A DNA stretch of 64,000 nucleotides from Paracoccus sp. S-4012 (GTDB lineage Bacteria; Pseudomonadota; Alphaproteobacteria; Rhodobacterales; Rhodobacteraceae): positions 62,001 to 126,000 of the forward strand of contig NZ_WKKA01000005.1 in NCBI RefSeq assembly GCF_009674885.1, written 5' to 3'. Shown in pieces: positions 40,910 to 51,356 of this stretch. A model generated the notes under the pieces. That model saw only the letters and a list, made by a program, of their open reading frames with translations. It had not been told where the DNA came from and searched no databases. Made by a program: the position numbers and the translations under genes. Every line of letters begins with the position of its first letter. Position 1 is the first letter of the stretch.

Positions 40910-41533
40910 TCAGAAGGCGATCTCGGCGCCGGTGTCGTCCACTTCCCAGGTCAGCGCGCGGCCGCGCGCGCGGCACTCGGCTGCGAGCAGCGGAAACTGC
41001 ACCTCGGCGGGCAGCGGCTGCGGCCGGTCGAGGTCATGCGCGGCCCCGTCCAGCCAGCCCCAGAGGCCGTCGTCCCGCCGGGTCCGGGTGGCCTCCGCGA
41101 CCAGTCGCCAGCCGGGACCGCCGCGGCAGACCAGCACCCGCCCGCCCCAGGGCAGCGCCGATTCGAGGCACATGACGCCGAGCAGGATCATCTTCGCCTC
41201 GCCGCGCGAGAGGTCGCCCTCGGCCTCGAGGTCCACGCGCAGCCGCGCGCTTGCGCCCGCGAGAAGCTGGCGCAGGTCGCCCCGCGCCATCCGCTGCTCG
41301 CCCCGGGCCAGCCCGAAGGCGAGACGGAAGGTCGAGATGCGGGCCTGCATCGCCCCGAGGCTGTCGGTGATGAGCGCCAGCTCGCCGCTCTGCCCCTGGG
41401 CGGGCATCGCCATCTCCAGCAGCTCGATCCCGTTGCCGATGGCGCCGAGGGGCGAGACGATGTCGTGGCACATCCGCGCCACCACGAGGCCGGCGAGCGT
41501 CGCGGGCTCGATCATTGTCCGGGGGGCGTTCAT
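40910..41533 (-). CDS. ChpT-like histidine phosphotransferase
   Basis: A 207-residue protein matching the ChpT family, a pseudo-histidine-kinase phosphotransferase. The phosphorylated histidine is in ARMCHDIVSPLGAIGNGIELLEM; the remainder is a degenerate ATPase-like domain ending LTWEVDDTGAEIAF. In alphaproteobacteria ChpT passes phosphate from CckA to CtrA and CpdR. Start at 41533 has GGGG upstream; an ATG six codons later is possible. It diverges from a small DUF3553 gene. Confidence 0.8.
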   Translation of the reverse strand: MNAPRTMIEPATLAGLVVARMCHDIVSPLGAIGNGIELLEMAMPAQGQSGELALITDSLGAMQARISTFRLAFGLARGEQRMARGDLRQLLAGASARLRVDLEAEGDLSRGEAKMILLGVMCLESALPWGGRVLVCRGGPGWRLVAEATRTRRDDGLWGWLDGAAHDLDRPQPLPAEVQFPLLAAECRARGRALTWEVDDTGAEIAF

Positions 41534-41569
41534 CGGCCCCGAGGCACCCCTTTGCAGGCGGCTCCCCCG

Positions 41570-41743
41570 ATGAACGAGATGCTGGAACCGGGGATGCTCG
41601 TCCGCCATCCGGGCGCGCCGGAATGGGGCACCGGCCAGGTGCAGTCGCGCATCGGCGACCGGGTGACTGTGAACTTCGAGGAGGCGGGCAAGCAGGTGAT
41701 CGACGGGCGCAGGGTCATGCTGATCGTGGTCTCCGGCACGTGA
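41570..41743 (+). CDS. DUF3553 small protein
   Basis: A 57-residue protein, MNEMLEPGMLVRHPGAPEWGTG..., with the conserved pattern 'G-x-x-V-x-HP-x-x-x-WG-x-G-x-V-x-S...VxFE-x-AGK' of DUF3553. The sequence suggests a small beta-barrel (SH3-like or KOW-like). Function is unknown. Divergent from the ChpT-like gene with 36 bases between starts. Confidence 0.75.
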   Translation: MNEMLEPGMLVRHPGAPEWGTGQVQSRIGDRVTVNFEEAGKQVIDGRRVMLIVVSGT

Positions 41744-41847
41744 AGGGCCGGCGCACTGTGGGATACAACCAGAACGTGCGTCAAGTTTTAGGCAGACAAC
41801 CGCCGACGCGATGAATGCTGTATTGACACATCTTTGTCACAGCCCGG

Positions 41848-42600
41848 TCAGACGAATTGCTCGCGGATCAGGCGCTCCTCCAGCCCGTGGCCGGGATCGT
41901 GCAGCAGGACATGCGACATCTGGGGAAAGGTGGTGATTTCGACCCAGACGACCGATTCGACCCCGCGCGAATCGGCGTGGGCCATGACCGGGCGCTTCTC
42001 GGGCTCGAGGATGTCGAAGCGCACCCTGGCGGTGTCGGGCAGGATCGCGCCACGCCACCGCCGCGGCCGGAACGGCGCGATCGCCGTCAGCGCCAGCACG
42101 TTCGAGCCGAGCGGCACGATCGGCCCATGGGCCGAGTAGTTGTAGGCGGTCGAGCCCGCGGGCGTGGAGAGCAGCGCGCCGTCGCAGACCAGCTCCTCCA
42201 TCCGCACCCGGCCATTGACGCTGATCCTCAGCCGCGCCGCCTGCATGCCGACCCGCAGCAGGCTGACCTCGTTGATCGCAAGGGCCTGATGGCGGCCGCC
42301 GTCGGTCGCCTCGGCGATCATCTTCAGGGGATGGATCACGGTATGCTCGGCCGCGGCGATGCGCTCGGGCAGACCATCCTCGTGGTAGTCGTTCATCAGG
42401 AAGCCGACCGTGCCGCGGTTCATGCCATAGACCGGCAGGCCGAGATCGCGGTGCAGGGTCGAGAGCATCAGCCCGTCGCCGCCGAGCGCGACGATCACTG
42501 CCGCCTCCTCGACCGGCGTCTGGCCATAGCGGGCCACAAGACTTCCATGGGCGAGCCGGGCCGTGTCGGTGTCGCTCGCGACGAAATGCATCCGCTCCAT
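41848..42600 (-). CDS. nadK: NAD kinase
   Basis: A 250-residue NAD kinase making NADP. It has the nucleotide-binding GGDG ([16 protein letters not shown]), [11 protein letters not shown], the NE/D motif region [10 protein letters not shown], and the Gly-rich [22 protein letters not shown]. Length is at the short end, as in alphaproteobacteria. It diverges from glyA. Confidence 0.95.
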   Translation of the reverse strand: MERMHFVASDTDTARLAHGSLVARYGQTPVEEAAVIVALGGDGLMLSTLHRDLGLPVYGMNRGTVGFLMNDYHEDGLPERIAAAEHTVIHPLKMIAEATDGGRHQALAINEVSLLRVGMQAARLRISVNGRVRMEELVCDGALLSTPAGSTAYNYSAHGPIVPLGSNVLALTAIAPFRPRRWRGAILPDTARVRFDILEPEKRPVMAHADSRGVESVVWVEITTFPQMSHVLLHDPGHGLEERLIREQFV

Positions 42601-42704
42601 GCGGGAGAGTGTTGGGAGCCCGCGCCCGGATTGGCAAGCCGGGCTTTGAAGCGGCGGCGGAACCGGCTATGCGGTTTTCCATCACGCCCGAGGGGAGACC
42701 GCCG

Positions 42705-43997
42705 ATGTCCAGTGCCGCCACGACTGCCTTCTTCACCGAGGACCTCGCCACGCGCGACCCGGAGATCGCCGAGGCGGTCCGGCTGGAGCTGGGCCGGCAG
42801 CGCGAGGAAATCGAGCTGATCGCGTCGGAGAACATCGTCAGCCGCGCGGTGCTCGAGGCGCAGGGCTCGGTCCTGACGAACAAATATGCCGAGGGCTATC
42901 CCGGCAGGCGCTACTACGGCGGCTGCCAGTTCGTGGACATCGCCGAGGAGCTGGCAATCGAGCGGGCGAAGAAGCTCTTCGACTGCGGCTTTGCCAACGT
43001 GCAGCCGAACTCGGGCTCCCAGATGAACCAGGCCGTGTTCCTCGCGCTGTTGAAGCCGGGCGACACCTTCATGGGGCTGGACCTGAACGGCGGCGGGCAC
43101 TTGACGCATGGCTCGCCCGTCAACATGTCGGGCAAGTGGTTCGACGTGGTCAGCTACGGCGTGCGCCAGCAGGACCAGCTGCTCGACATGGACCAGGTCC
43201 GCGACCGCGCGAGGGAGAGCCGGCCGAAGCTCATCATCGCCGGCGGCACCGCCTACAGCCGCATCTGGGACTGGGCCGCCTTCCGCGAGATCGCGGACGA
43301 GGTGGGGGCGTATCTGATGGTCGACATGGCGCATATCGCGGGGCTGGTCGCAGGCGGCCAGCACCCCTCGCCCCTGCCCCATGCCCATGTCGTGACCACG
43401 ACCACGCACAAGTCGCTGCGCGGCCCGCGCGGTGGCATGATCCTGACGAACGACGCCGAGATCGCCAAGAAGATCAACAGCGCCGTGTTCCCCGGCCTGC
43501 AGGGCGGCCCGCTGATGCATGTGATCGCCGCCAAGGCCGTGGCCTTCGCCGAGGCGCTGCGGCCGGAGTTCCGCGACTATGCCGCGCAGGTGGTGGGCAA
43601 CGCCCGTGCGATGGCCGACGAGCTGATGAAGGGCGGCATCGACATCGTCTCGGGCGGGACGGACAACCACCTGATGCTGGCCGACCTGCGCCCGAAGGGC
43701 GTGACGGGCAAGGCGACCGAGGCGGCGCTCGGCCGCGCGCATGTCACCGCGAACAAGAACGGGGTGCCGTTCGACCCGGAGAAGCCGTTCGTGACCTCCG
43801 GTGTGCGCCTGGGGACGCCGGCGGGGACGACGCGCGGCTTCCGCGACGAGGAGTTCCGCCAGATCGCCCGCTGGATCGTGCGGGTGGTGGACGGGCTCGC
43901 CTCGGGCGGTGAGGCGGGGAATGCGGCGGCGGAGGCGGCGGTGGCCGAAGAGGTGAAGGCGCTCTGCGCGCGCTTCCCGCTCTATCCGGAGCTGTAG
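42705..43997 (+). CDS. glyA: Serine hydroxymethyltransferase
   Basis: A 430-residue PLP enzyme interconverting serine and glycine with tetrahydrofolate. Motifs: [47 protein letters not shown], and the PLP lysine in [15 protein letters not shown]. The ATG at 42705 follows AGGGGAGA; the frame is open for 32 codons upstream but without homology. Confidence 0.97.
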   Translation: MSSAATTAFFTEDLATRDPEIAEAVRLELGRQREEIELIASENIVSRAVLEAQGSVLTNKYAEGYPGRRYYGGCQFVDIAEELAIERAKKLFDCGFANVQPNSGSQMNQAVFLALLKPGDTFMGLDLNGGGHLTHGSPVNMSGKWFDVVSYGVRQQDQLLDMDQVRDRARESRPKLIIAGGTAYSRIWDWAAFREIADEVGAYLMVDMAHIAGLVAGGQHPSPLPHAHVVTTTTHKSLRGPRGGMILTNDAEIAKKINSAVFPGLQGGPLMHVIAAKAVAFAEALRPEFRDYAAQVVGNARAMADELMKGGIDIVSGGTDNHLMLADLRPKGVTGKATEAALGRAHVTANKNGVPFDPEKPFVTSGVRLGTPAGTTRGFRDEEFRQIARWIVRVVDGLASGGEAGNAAAEAAVAEEVKALCARFPLYPEL

Positions 43998-44001
43998 GCG
44001 G

Positions 44002-44385
44002 TCAGACGAGGCCCCGCCGCACCATCATCCACAGCACGAAGGCGCCGAGCAGCAGCAATCCGAACAGCACCGTGGCGGCGATATTCGTCGCCCGGTGCTG
44101 CGCCCGGCTCATCTTCCCGAGGGGTCGCAGATGCCGCACGAGCGCCGCATGCGCGCGCTCGGCCGCGCCCTGGTCGATCTGCCTTGCGATCCGGGCCGAG
44201 CCGGCCAGCCGCTGCGTCTCGGCCAGCCGCTTCGCCTCGCGCCGGAGCGGGCGCGGCAACGCCCCGCCCCTGCGGCGCAGCATCAGATCGAGGTCCGCAT
44301 GCGCCCCGCGCTTCAGGCCGCCGAACCGCTCGGCCATCAGCACCGCGATCTCGTCGGCCATCTGCCCGACCCGTTCGGCATCCAT
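44002..44385 (-). CDS. Unknown C-terminally anchored membrane protein
   Basis: A 127-residue protein. Residues 1-95 are hydrophilic, Arg-rich and predicted helical (MAERFGGLKRGAHADLDLMLRRRGGALPR..., HAALVRHLRPLGKM), followed by one transmembrane helix (about 101-122, NIAATVLFGLLLLGAFVLWMMV) and RRGLV. This is a tail-anchored layout with the bulk in the cytoplasm. No family recognised. It converges on glyA with four bases between stops. Confidence 0.65.
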   Translation of the reverse strand: MDAERVGQMADEIAVLMAERFGGLKRGAHADLDLMLRRRGGALPRPLRREAKRLAETQRLAGSARIARQIDQGAAERAHAALVRHLRPLGKMSRAQHRATNIAATVLFGLLLLGAFVLWMMVRRGLV

Positions 44386-44460
44386 CCTGCGCGTCTCCCT
44401 GCCCTGGAGCCAAGCCTAATCCCCGTGGCGAACCCGCACCAGACCGGCTAGACCCGGCGC

Positions 44461-45237
44461 ATGGAGCTGAACCGCATCACCACCGGCGAACCCGGTGCCG
44501 ATCCGCCCGTGATCCTCGCCCACGGCCTCTTCGGCGCCGCCCGCAATCTCGGCGGCCTCGCCCGGCGGCTCGAGGGCCGGCGGCGGGTGCAGGTGGACAT
44601 GCGCAACCATGGGGACAGTCCGTGGAGCGACGATCACTCCTATCCGGCGCTCGCCGATGACCTCGCGCGGGTGATCGAGGCCGAGGGCGGGGTCGCGGAT
44701 GTCGTGGGGCATTCGATGGGCGGCAAGGCGGCGATGGCGCTCTCCCTCATGCACCCCGAGAAGGTCCGGCGGCTGGTCGTGCTCGACATCGCGCCGGTCG
44801 CTTACAACCACAGCCAGGCCGACATCGCCGCCGCCGCGCAGAGCGTCGACCTCGCCGCGGTTGAGCGCCGCTCGGATGCCGACCGGCTGCTGGCCGCGGC
44901 GGGCGTCGAGGACCCCGGCACCCGCGCCTTCCTGCTTCAATCGCTGGAGGTGCGGCCCGATGCACGGGCCCGGTGGCGGATGAACCTTGACGTGCTGGAG
45001 GGCGCGATGGACGGCCTCACCGGCTGGCCCGAGGAGGCGTTGACGCCGGGCGCCTTCGACGGACCCGTTCTCGCCCTGCACGGCGCGAACTCCAGCTATG
45101 TCAGCGACAAGGGCCGCGCCGGGTTCGGCCGCTGGTTCCCGCAGGCCGAGCTTCGCCGCGTCGAGGGCTGCGGCCACTGGCTGCATGCCGAGCGGCCGGA
45201 GGCAGTGGGCGACGCCGTGGCGGGCTTCCTCGCCTGA
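44461..45237 (+). CDS. Alpha/beta hydrolase (YbfF-like esterase)
   Basis: A 258-residue alpha/beta hydrolase: oxyanion region LAHGLFGAARNLGGLA, RNHGDSPW, nucleophile elbow GHSMGGKAAMAL (Ser), and the C-terminal His in VEGCGHWLHAERPEAV. The 'HG-FG' and DMRNHG pattern fits the YbfF/ABHD11-like esterases that hydrolyse acyl-CoA or short esters. Substrate unknown. Confidence 0.85.
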   Translation: MELNRITTGEPGADPPVILAHGLFGAARNLGGLARRLEGRRRVQVDMRNHGDSPWSDDHSYPALADDLARVIEAEGGVADVVGHSMGGKAAMALSLMHPEKVRRLVVLDIAPVAYNHSQADIAAAAQSVDLAAVERRSDADRLLAAAGVEDPGTRAFLLQSLEVRPDARARWRMNLDVLEGAMDGLTGWPEEALTPGAFDGPVLALHGANSSYVSDKGRAGFGRWFPQAELRRVEGCGHWLHAERPEAVGDAVAGFLA

Positions 45238-45239
45238 GC

Positions 45240-45509
45240 TCACTCCGGCGGGCGGTTGGGCTTCGTCACCACGCCATAGGGGTTGTCGGCATGCAGCCCC
45301 TCGGGGTCCTCGGGGTGATGCTCGATCTCGCGCCGGAGCAGCATCCGGGCGATGATCCAAGCCGCGGCGATGCCGATCACCGCGCCAATCCCGCCCCAGA
45401 TCAGGATCGAGGCCGCGTTCACGTGGCCGAGCGACAGCGCCGCGATGACGCCGATCCCGGCGCAGCTGCCCATCGCGATGATGAGGATCAGGGGGAACAA
45501 CCGTGTCAT
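45240..45509 (-). CDS. Small membrane protein of unknown function
   Basis: An 89-residue protein with two transmembrane segments (about residues 4-25 and 32-55; LFPLILIIAMGSCAGIGVIAAL, then WGGIGAVIGIAAAWIIARML) and a polar C-terminal tail ending NPYGVVTKPNRPPE. It is eight bases downstream of the cytochrome b561 gene and on the same strand, so probably co-transcribed. No family recognised. Confidence 0.65.
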   Translation of the reverse strand: MTRLFPLILIIAMGSCAGIGVIAALSLGHVNAASILIWGGIGAVIGIAAAWIIARMLLRREIEHHPEDPEGLHADNPYGVVTKPNRPPE

Positions 45510-45517
45510 GCGGCCTC

Positions 45518-46015
45518 CTAGCGCGTGTCGGAGCGCAACATGCGCGCGATCAGGTTGTCGCGCAGCCAGAACTGGTGGAACAGCGCCCCCGCGATGTGCA
45601 GCAGCACGACCGCGACCAGCAGCGACTTCAGCGTGGCGTGCAGCTCGCCCACCGCCTCGGATTTGCTGAGCCAGGCGCTGAGCCCTGCCAGCGGGACGGC
45701 GTAGAGCAGCACATACATCGCGGTATGCGAGGCCCGCGACAGGAGCACGTCCCAGCGGGGCGAGGCTGGGGACGCGGGCGGCACCCCCTGCAGGGCGCGG
45801 GCCAGCGTGCGGAGGACGACGAGGACCAGGATCGTCGCGCCGATGCCCATGTGCAGCCGGGCCGTGGCGGGGGCCTCGCCCTCGGAACTGGTCTCGCGCA
45901 CCCGCTCGAAGGCGTCGGCCATGTCGCCGCCGGTGAGGAGCTGCGCCACAACCAGCGCGGCGATGGTCCAGTGGATGAGGATCTGCAGGGTCGAGTAGCC
46001 GGTCGAGAGGCGCAT
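45518..46015 (-). CDS. Cytochrome b561
   Basis: A 165-residue four-helix cytochrome b561 of the bacterial CybB type. Heme-ligand histidines are in ILIHWTIAALVV, ARLHMGIGATILVL, SRASHTAMYVLLYAVPL and VVLLHIAGALFHQF. It probably transfers electrons between quinol and a periplasmic acceptor such as superoxide; partner unknown. Confidence 0.9.
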   Translation of the reverse strand: MRLSTGYSTLQILIHWTIAALVVAQLLTGGDMADAFERVRETSSEGEAPATARLHMGIGATILVLVVLRTLARALQGVPPASPASPRWDVLLSRASHTAMYVLLYAVPLAGLSAWLSKSEAVGELHATLKSLLVAVVLLHIAGALFHQFWLRDNLIARMLRSDTR

Positions 46016-46087
46016 GGCGGCGGTCCTTGATGCGTGGCTGCAAAGGCAACACCGGTCGCGTCAAGTCGTTCCCACGGCGCGGAAATC

Positions 46088-46399
46088 TCAGGCGCAGTTG
46101 ACGCAATGGGGCGTGTCGGGCAGCGCCCTCAGCCGCGCCGGCGCGATCTCGTCGCCACATTTGACGCAGGTGCCGTAGCTGCCCTCCTCGATCCGCCCAA
46201 GCGCCGCGTCGATCCGCCGAACCTCGGCCCGTTCGGCCTGGCCCAATGCCGAGAGCACCTCGTCCCCCTGCCGCTCGCTCGCCGCATCCTCCCAGTCGCG
46301 CGGCATCGGGTCGTCGAGCTGGTCGGCGATGACGGCGAGGTTGCCGATGAGCTCGGCCCGGCGGGCGAGGAGACGGTCGCGGGCGGTGGCGGGGGTCAT
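46088..46399 (-). CDS. TraR/DksA C4-type zinc finger protein
   Basis: A 103-residue protein of the DksA/TraR family with an intact four-cysteine zinc site, CVKCGDEI ... CVNC, at the C-terminus and an acidic coiled-coil region (RRAELIGNLAVIADQLDD...). Much shorter than DksA. The frame extends 20 codons upstream, but the ATG at 46399 fits the family's start. It may bind the RNA polymerase secondary channel. A second DksA-type gene at 53263 lacks the zinc cysteines. Confidence 0.8.
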   Translation of the reverse strand: MTPATARDRLLARRAELIGNLAVIADQLDDPMPRDWEDAASERQGDEVLSALGQAERAEVRRIDAALGRIEEGSYGTCVKCGDEIAPARLRALPDTPHCVNCA

Positions 46400-46508
46400 G
46401 GCGGGCTCATGGGTTGGGCATTGGGGGTGAGGATGGGACAGCGGCGGGGCTCCGGTCAATGATTGCGTGCGTGGAGGTTTGTTAAGGGATCTCGGGCAGG
46501 ATGCAGGG

Positions 46509-47024
46509 ATGTCGCGCTACAGCCGCCCTCACCTGCCCGGTGCCACGGTGTTCTTCACGGTCGCTCTGGCGGATCGGGGATCGGGGCTGCTGACGGCGGA
46601 CGTGGCACGGCTGCGCGAGGCGGTGCGGCGGACGCGGGCGGAACGGGCCTTCGGAATCGAGGCCTTCGTGGTCCTGCCCGACCACCTGCATTGCATCTGG
46701 ACGCTGCCGGAGGGCGATGCGGACTACGCGACCCGGTGGCGGATCATGAAGGCGCGTTTCTCGCGCGGGGTGGAGGTGGGGGAGCGGCGGGCGAGCCATG
46801 TGGCGCGGGGCGAGCGCGCGGTGTGGCAGCGGCGGTATTGGGAGCACCACATCCGCGACGAGGCGGATTTCGCCGCGCACCTGCGCTATTGCTGGTTCAA
46901 CCCGGTGAACCACGGATTAGTAGCGCGGCCGGAGGATTGGCCGTATTCCTCGGTCCACCGCGAGATCGGCGGCCCGCGATGGGAATGGGCGTGGGGCGTT
47001 ACGATCGACGTCCCCGAACCGTAG
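46509..47024 (+). CDS. REP-associated tyrosine transposase (RAYT)
   Basis: A 171-residue Y1-type HUH single-strand transposase of the TnpA-REP family. The HUH pair is in VVLPDHLHCIWTLPEGD, the catalytic Tyr in HLRYCWFNPVNHGLV, with YWEHHIRDEADF before and DWPYSSVH after it. These proteins process GTAG/GGAG-marked REP hairpins and are usually domesticated, single-copy genes. A GTAG-type REP pair begins directly at its stop codon, fitting a RAYT with its own repeats. Seems full-length and intact. Confidence 0.88.
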   Translation: MSRYSRPHLPGATVFFTVALADRGSGLLTADVARLREAVRRTRAERAFGIEAFVVLPDHLHCIWTLPEGDADYATRWRIMKARFSRGVEVGERRASHVARGERAVWQRRYWEHHIRDEADFAAHLRYCWFNPVNHGLVARPEDWPYSSVHREIGGPRWEWAWGVTIDVPEP

Positions 47025-47085
47025 GGTGCGTGGTTTCCACGCACCGTGTTGCGGCGGGATGGTGCGTGCAGAGCACGCACCCTAC
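47021..47085. repeat. REP pair (GTAG-type inverted hairpins) downstream of the RAYT
   Basis: Two inverted REP units. The first is GTAG followed by GGTGCGTGG-TTT-CCACGCACC (stem 47025-47045, perfect 9 bp). The second, in opposite orientation, is GGTGCGTGC-AGA-GCACGCACC followed by CTAC (47061-47085), i.e. GTAG plus hairpin on the minus strand. The GTAG tetranucleotide 5' of the hairpin is the known hallmark of RAYT-recognised REPs. The first GTAG overlaps the transposase stop. Confidence 0.87.
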
Positions 47086-48014
47086 AGGTTGTTATTGTTC
47101 GCTCAAAATGGAATACGATCAGGGTCCAATTCGTCCAATCGAGAAATTAGCTCATCAAGGGTTTCTTCGGCACCCGTCGCCTTCCGCTCAATGACCCTAA
47201 TCATGTCCCTTATCCGAGAGAAGTAGGGCATTCCGCCTATATCGTCATCGGTAAAAGAGTCAACCTCTTCATCGATGAAATTATGAATGCTGATCTTGAA
47301 GAATGGGTGCGGATTGCCGCGCTCATCGACAGCCTCCATCTCTTGCAAAACAATCGTTTCACTCCCCATACTGGTTAGATACTTGCCCTCTTGAGCCGTC
47401 TTCTCCCAAGATATTTTTCCTATCTCAGTGAGCTTTAGCAAAAGATCGGTCAAGCGCCGCCATTTAGCTACCGTAGCAGTAGGAGCATCAGCCATTATTC
47501 GCCCTCGCGATACCTCGTAGCAACTCAACCACTTTCGTGATTTGATCCTTCTGCGCGGTGGCGACGCTCCTCAAGCGCTTTGCGTCTGAAGCGGCATTCG
47601 CCCGCCCGTCTCCCCGATCTGCCGACGCCGCGATGGTGCGAAACTGGTGCCCAGCCCTTGCCAATCCGGCGCGCGCATCCCCGTCCAACATTCCCTCTGT
47701 CTGTGCAACTACCGAATTGATGGCATCCGCTATCCGGTTGGCACGATCAGCTACAAGTATCCAAGTGTGCGAAGCGATCGCGGTATGCAGTTCGTCCACC
47801 ATCCCGGCTATCCTTGTCGCCTCATATAGCAGGTCAACGTTAAGGACGCGCGCTCTTGCAGCCTCCGAGGCGCGTTGGGCAGCTCGTGCTGCGTGCTCAG
47901 CGTCCCTTGCGGCAGACCCTGCCTTTCTTGCGAAGTGAACAGTGAGAATGGTACCCACTAGGGAAATCAGTATCCCGAGAGCGCCGTATGTGTGAGCAAG
48001 CCAATTTGGCACCC

Positions 48015-48017
<3 letters not shown>
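47086..48017. other. Lower-GC insertion between the REP pair and lepA
   Basis: The composition changes abruptly: A/T-rich words such as AAAATGGAATACGATCAG, ATTATGAATGCTGATC and CAAAACAATCG replace the G+C-rich neighbourhood, and codon use shifts with it. The stretch starts at the REP pair and ends at the lepA stop codon. It carries two overlapping unknown genes on the minus strand. No integrase, att-like repeat or IS was seen, so the route of entry is unknown. Confidence 0.65.
47103..47495 (-). CDS. Small soluble protein of unknown function, second gene of the insertion
   Basis: A 130-residue acidic protein: VAKWRRLTDLLLKLTEIGKISWEKTAQEGKYLTSMGSETIV, then HPFFKISIHNFIDEEVDSFTDDDI and an alpha-helical acidic tail (EETLDELISRLDELDPDRIPF). 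The layout of an N-terminal helix with 'T-x-x-GKI-x-W', a beta-sheet core and a 'D-x-FTDDD' segment recalls small uncharacterised proteins of variable loci, but I cannot name a family. It overlaps the upstream membrane gene by eight bases, so both proteins are likely to work together. Codon use is less G+C-rich than in neighbours. Confidence 0.65.
   Translation of the reverse strand: MADAPTATVAKWRRLTDLLLKLTEIGKISWEKTAQEGKYLTSMGSETIVLQEMEAVDERGNPHPFFKISIHNFIDEEVDSFTDDDIGGMPYFSRIRDMIRVIERKATGAEETLDELISRLDELDPDRIPF

Positions 48018-48018
<1 letters not shown>
47488..48018 (-). CDS. Membrane-anchored coiled-coil protein, first gene of the insertion
   Basis: A 176-residue protein: short N-terminus, one transmembrane helix (about residues 11-29, [19 protein letters not shown]), then a long helical Ala/Arg-rich cytoplasmic part ([23 protein letters not shown]..., ending [18 protein letters not shown]). 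GTG 48018 overlaps the lepA stop as GTGA; a second GTG two codons later is also possible. The open frame continues antisense through lepA, which is coincidental. Probably co-transcribed with the following gene. No family recognised. Confidence 0.62.
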
Positions 48019-49814
<1,796 letters not shown>

Positions 49815-49855
49815 GGCGCGGCTATAGTGGCAGGCGGGGGGGCTGGAAAGGGGCG

Positions 49856-50176
49856 TCAGCGGGCGATGCAGTCGGTCAGCAGCGGCGTTTCGTCCGGGCC
49901 TTCGTAGAGGCTGGCTTGGTCGCCCTTGGTCCAGAAGGTGAAGGGCGGCTCGCCTTCCACGGAGGTATAGCGCGCGCCCGAGCCGCTGATGGCTTGGGAC
50001 ATGGGCATCAGGCCCTCGCCGCGGGTGACGACGGCGTGGCTGTCGCCGGCCGTGGTGTTGATGAACACGGCCTCCAGCACCGCGCCGCTTGGGCAGTGAT
50101 AGGTGACGTGGAGGAACTGGTCGCCCTCGGCATGGGCGGTAGTGGCGGCGAGGGCGGCGAAAGCGAGGCGGGTCAT
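49856..50176 (-). CDS. MliC-like lysozyme inhibitor domain protein
   Basis: A 106-residue secreted protein: signal sequence [16 protein letters not shown], then [22 protein letters not shown] and the C-terminal [41 protein letters not shown]. The paired cysteines and 'SGSGARY ... FWTKGD-A-L' are the MliC/PliC fold signature, in which Ser and Lys block the C-type lysozyme active site. No lipobox, so it would be periplasmic (PliC-like). Activity is inferred. Confidence 0.78.
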   Translation of the reverse strand: MTRLAFAALAATTAHAEGDQFLHVTYHCPSGAVLEAVFINTTAGDSHAVVTRGEGLMPMSQAISGSGARYTSVEGEPPFTFWTKGDQASLYEGPDETPLLTDCIAR

Positions 50177-50362
50177 CGGCGGGCTCCTGGCTGGCGACGG
50201 CCAGCATAGCCGCCGATTCGCGCGCGCGGCACAAGATTTCGCGCGCGGGGAACCTTTCCCGCACCACCCCTGCGTGTTGAGCGGAAGGCCCGGTTTTGCT
50301 ACCCTCGCCGGATCAAGAGGGGCGGCCAAGCGTCCCCGCGAAACATGAGGGACGACAAAGCC

Positions 50363-50665
50363 ATGAACCGCGCACTCCTCGCCGCCGCCACCGTGGTCCT
50401 GACCACGCCCTTCGCCGTGGCCGGCCCCATCGACAACGCCTGCGTCCGGTCCGAGCGGGCCGCGCGCGCGGGCCAACTCTGCGGTTGCATCCAGCAGGTC
50501 GCGAACATGACGCTCTCGACCCAAGACCAGCGGCGTGCGGCGGCGTTCTTCCGCGATCCCGATCAGGCGCAGCAGGTTCGCATGTCGAAGAGCGGCGCCG
50601 ACAACGCCTTCTGGGGCCGCTACAAGAACTTCGCCGCCACGGCCGAGGCCTACTGCGCCCGCTGA
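50363..50665 (+). CDS. Small secreted cysteine-containing protein, unknown function
   Basis: A 100-residue protein with signal peptide (MNRALLAAATVVLTTPFAVA) and a mature part with four cysteines (NACVRSERAARAGQLCGCIQQVA ... EAYCAR) and a conserved-looking FFRDPDQAQQVRMSKSGADNAFWGRY. Two disulfides are plausible. I chose the ATG at 50363 (AGGGA upstream, clean signal peptide) over one 18 bases earlier. Similar small proteins occur in related bacteria; no function is known. It is followed after four bases by the sirtuin gene. Confidence 0.68.
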   Translation: MNRALLAAATVVLTTPFAVAGPIDNACVRSERAARAGQLCGCIQQVANMTLSTQDQRRAAAFFRDPDQAQQVRMSKSGADNAFWGRYKNFAATAEAYCAR

Positions 50666-50669
50666 ACCG

Positions 50670-51353
50670 ATGCGGGTCGTGGTCCTGACCGGCGCCGGCA
50701 TCTCGGCCGAGAGCGGGCTTGCGACCTTCCGCGGGGCCGGTGGGTTGTGGGAAGGGCATGCGGTCGAGGACGTGGCGACGCCCGAGGCCTTCGCCCGCGA
50801 CCCGGCCCTCGTCCACCGCTTCTACGACATGCGCCGCCCGCGAGCGAAATCGGCGCAGCCGAACGCCGTGCATCGGGCGCTCGCCCGGCTGCGCGAGGTT
50901 CACGACCTGACCCTCGTCACGCAGAACGTGGACGACCTGCACGATCGCGGCGGCGCGAACGACGTGATCCACATGCACGGCCGCCTCGACGGCGCTCTCT
51001 GCGCCGGCTGCGGCCATCGCTGGCCGGCGCCGGAGAGCCTCGCCGGCCTCCTCTGCCCCGCCCGCGGCGCGAAGGAAGCGCGCCCCGACATCGTCTGGTT
51101 CGGCGAGATGCCCTACGAGATGGACCGCATCCTCGCCGCGCTCGAGGCCTGCGACGTCTTCGCCGCCATCGGCACCTCGGGCCAGGTCTACCCCGCCGCG
51201 GGCTTCGGCCGGATCGCGGCGCAGGCCGGCGCGCATACGGTCGAGCTGAACCTCGACCGCTCGGCCATCAGCCGCGACTTCCATGAGCACCGCATCGGCC
51301 CGGCGACCGAGACCGTGCCCGCCTGGGTCGAGGAACTCTCGGCCCGTGCCTGA
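50670..51353 (+). CDS. cobB: Sirtuin (NAD-dependent protein deacylase) with a broken zinc site
   Basis: A 227-residue class III sirtuin: GAGISAESGLATFRG, HRFYDMRRP, TQNVDDLHDRGG, catalytic MHGRLDG and WFGEMPYEMD, GTSGQVYPAAGF. It contains the Ala/Tyr/Arg-type residues of the deacylase class III subgroup (YDMRR). The zinc module should have four cysteines; here it reads CAGC ... CPAR, with Arg (codon CGC) in place of the fourth Cys (TGC). Zinc binding may be weakened, or this may be a real relaxed variant. Lies 4 bases after the small secreted-protein gene. Confidence 0.87.
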   Translation: MRVVVLTGAGISAESGLATFRGAGGLWEGHAVEDVATPEAFARDPALVHRFYDMRRPRAKSAQPNAVHRALARLREVHDLTLVTQNVDDLHDRGGANDVIHMHGRLDGALCAGCGHRWPAPESLAGLLCPARGAKEARPDIVWFGEMPYEMDRILAALEACDVFAAIGTSGQVYPAAGFGRIAAQAGAHTVELNLDRSAISRDFHEHRIGPATETVPAWVEELSARA

Positions 51354-51356
51354 GCG

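Noticed and set aside
41820-41840. TTGACACATCTTTGTCA near nadK, possible Crp/Fnr box
   Set aside because: The TGACA/TGTCA arms are spaced by six bases, not the 5-4-5 arrangement, and no Crp-type spacing to a gene start was seen; the stretch lies at the 3' end of nadK.
46034-46462. Plus-strand open frame opposite the TraR/DksA gene
   Set aside because: Antisense to a protein with a full C4 zinc motif; no similarity and no ribosome site.
47025-47045. REP hairpins as a CRISPR or terminator
   Set aside because: Only two units in opposite orientation with a GTAG mark and a RAYT next door; no spacer-repeat periodicity and no T-run.
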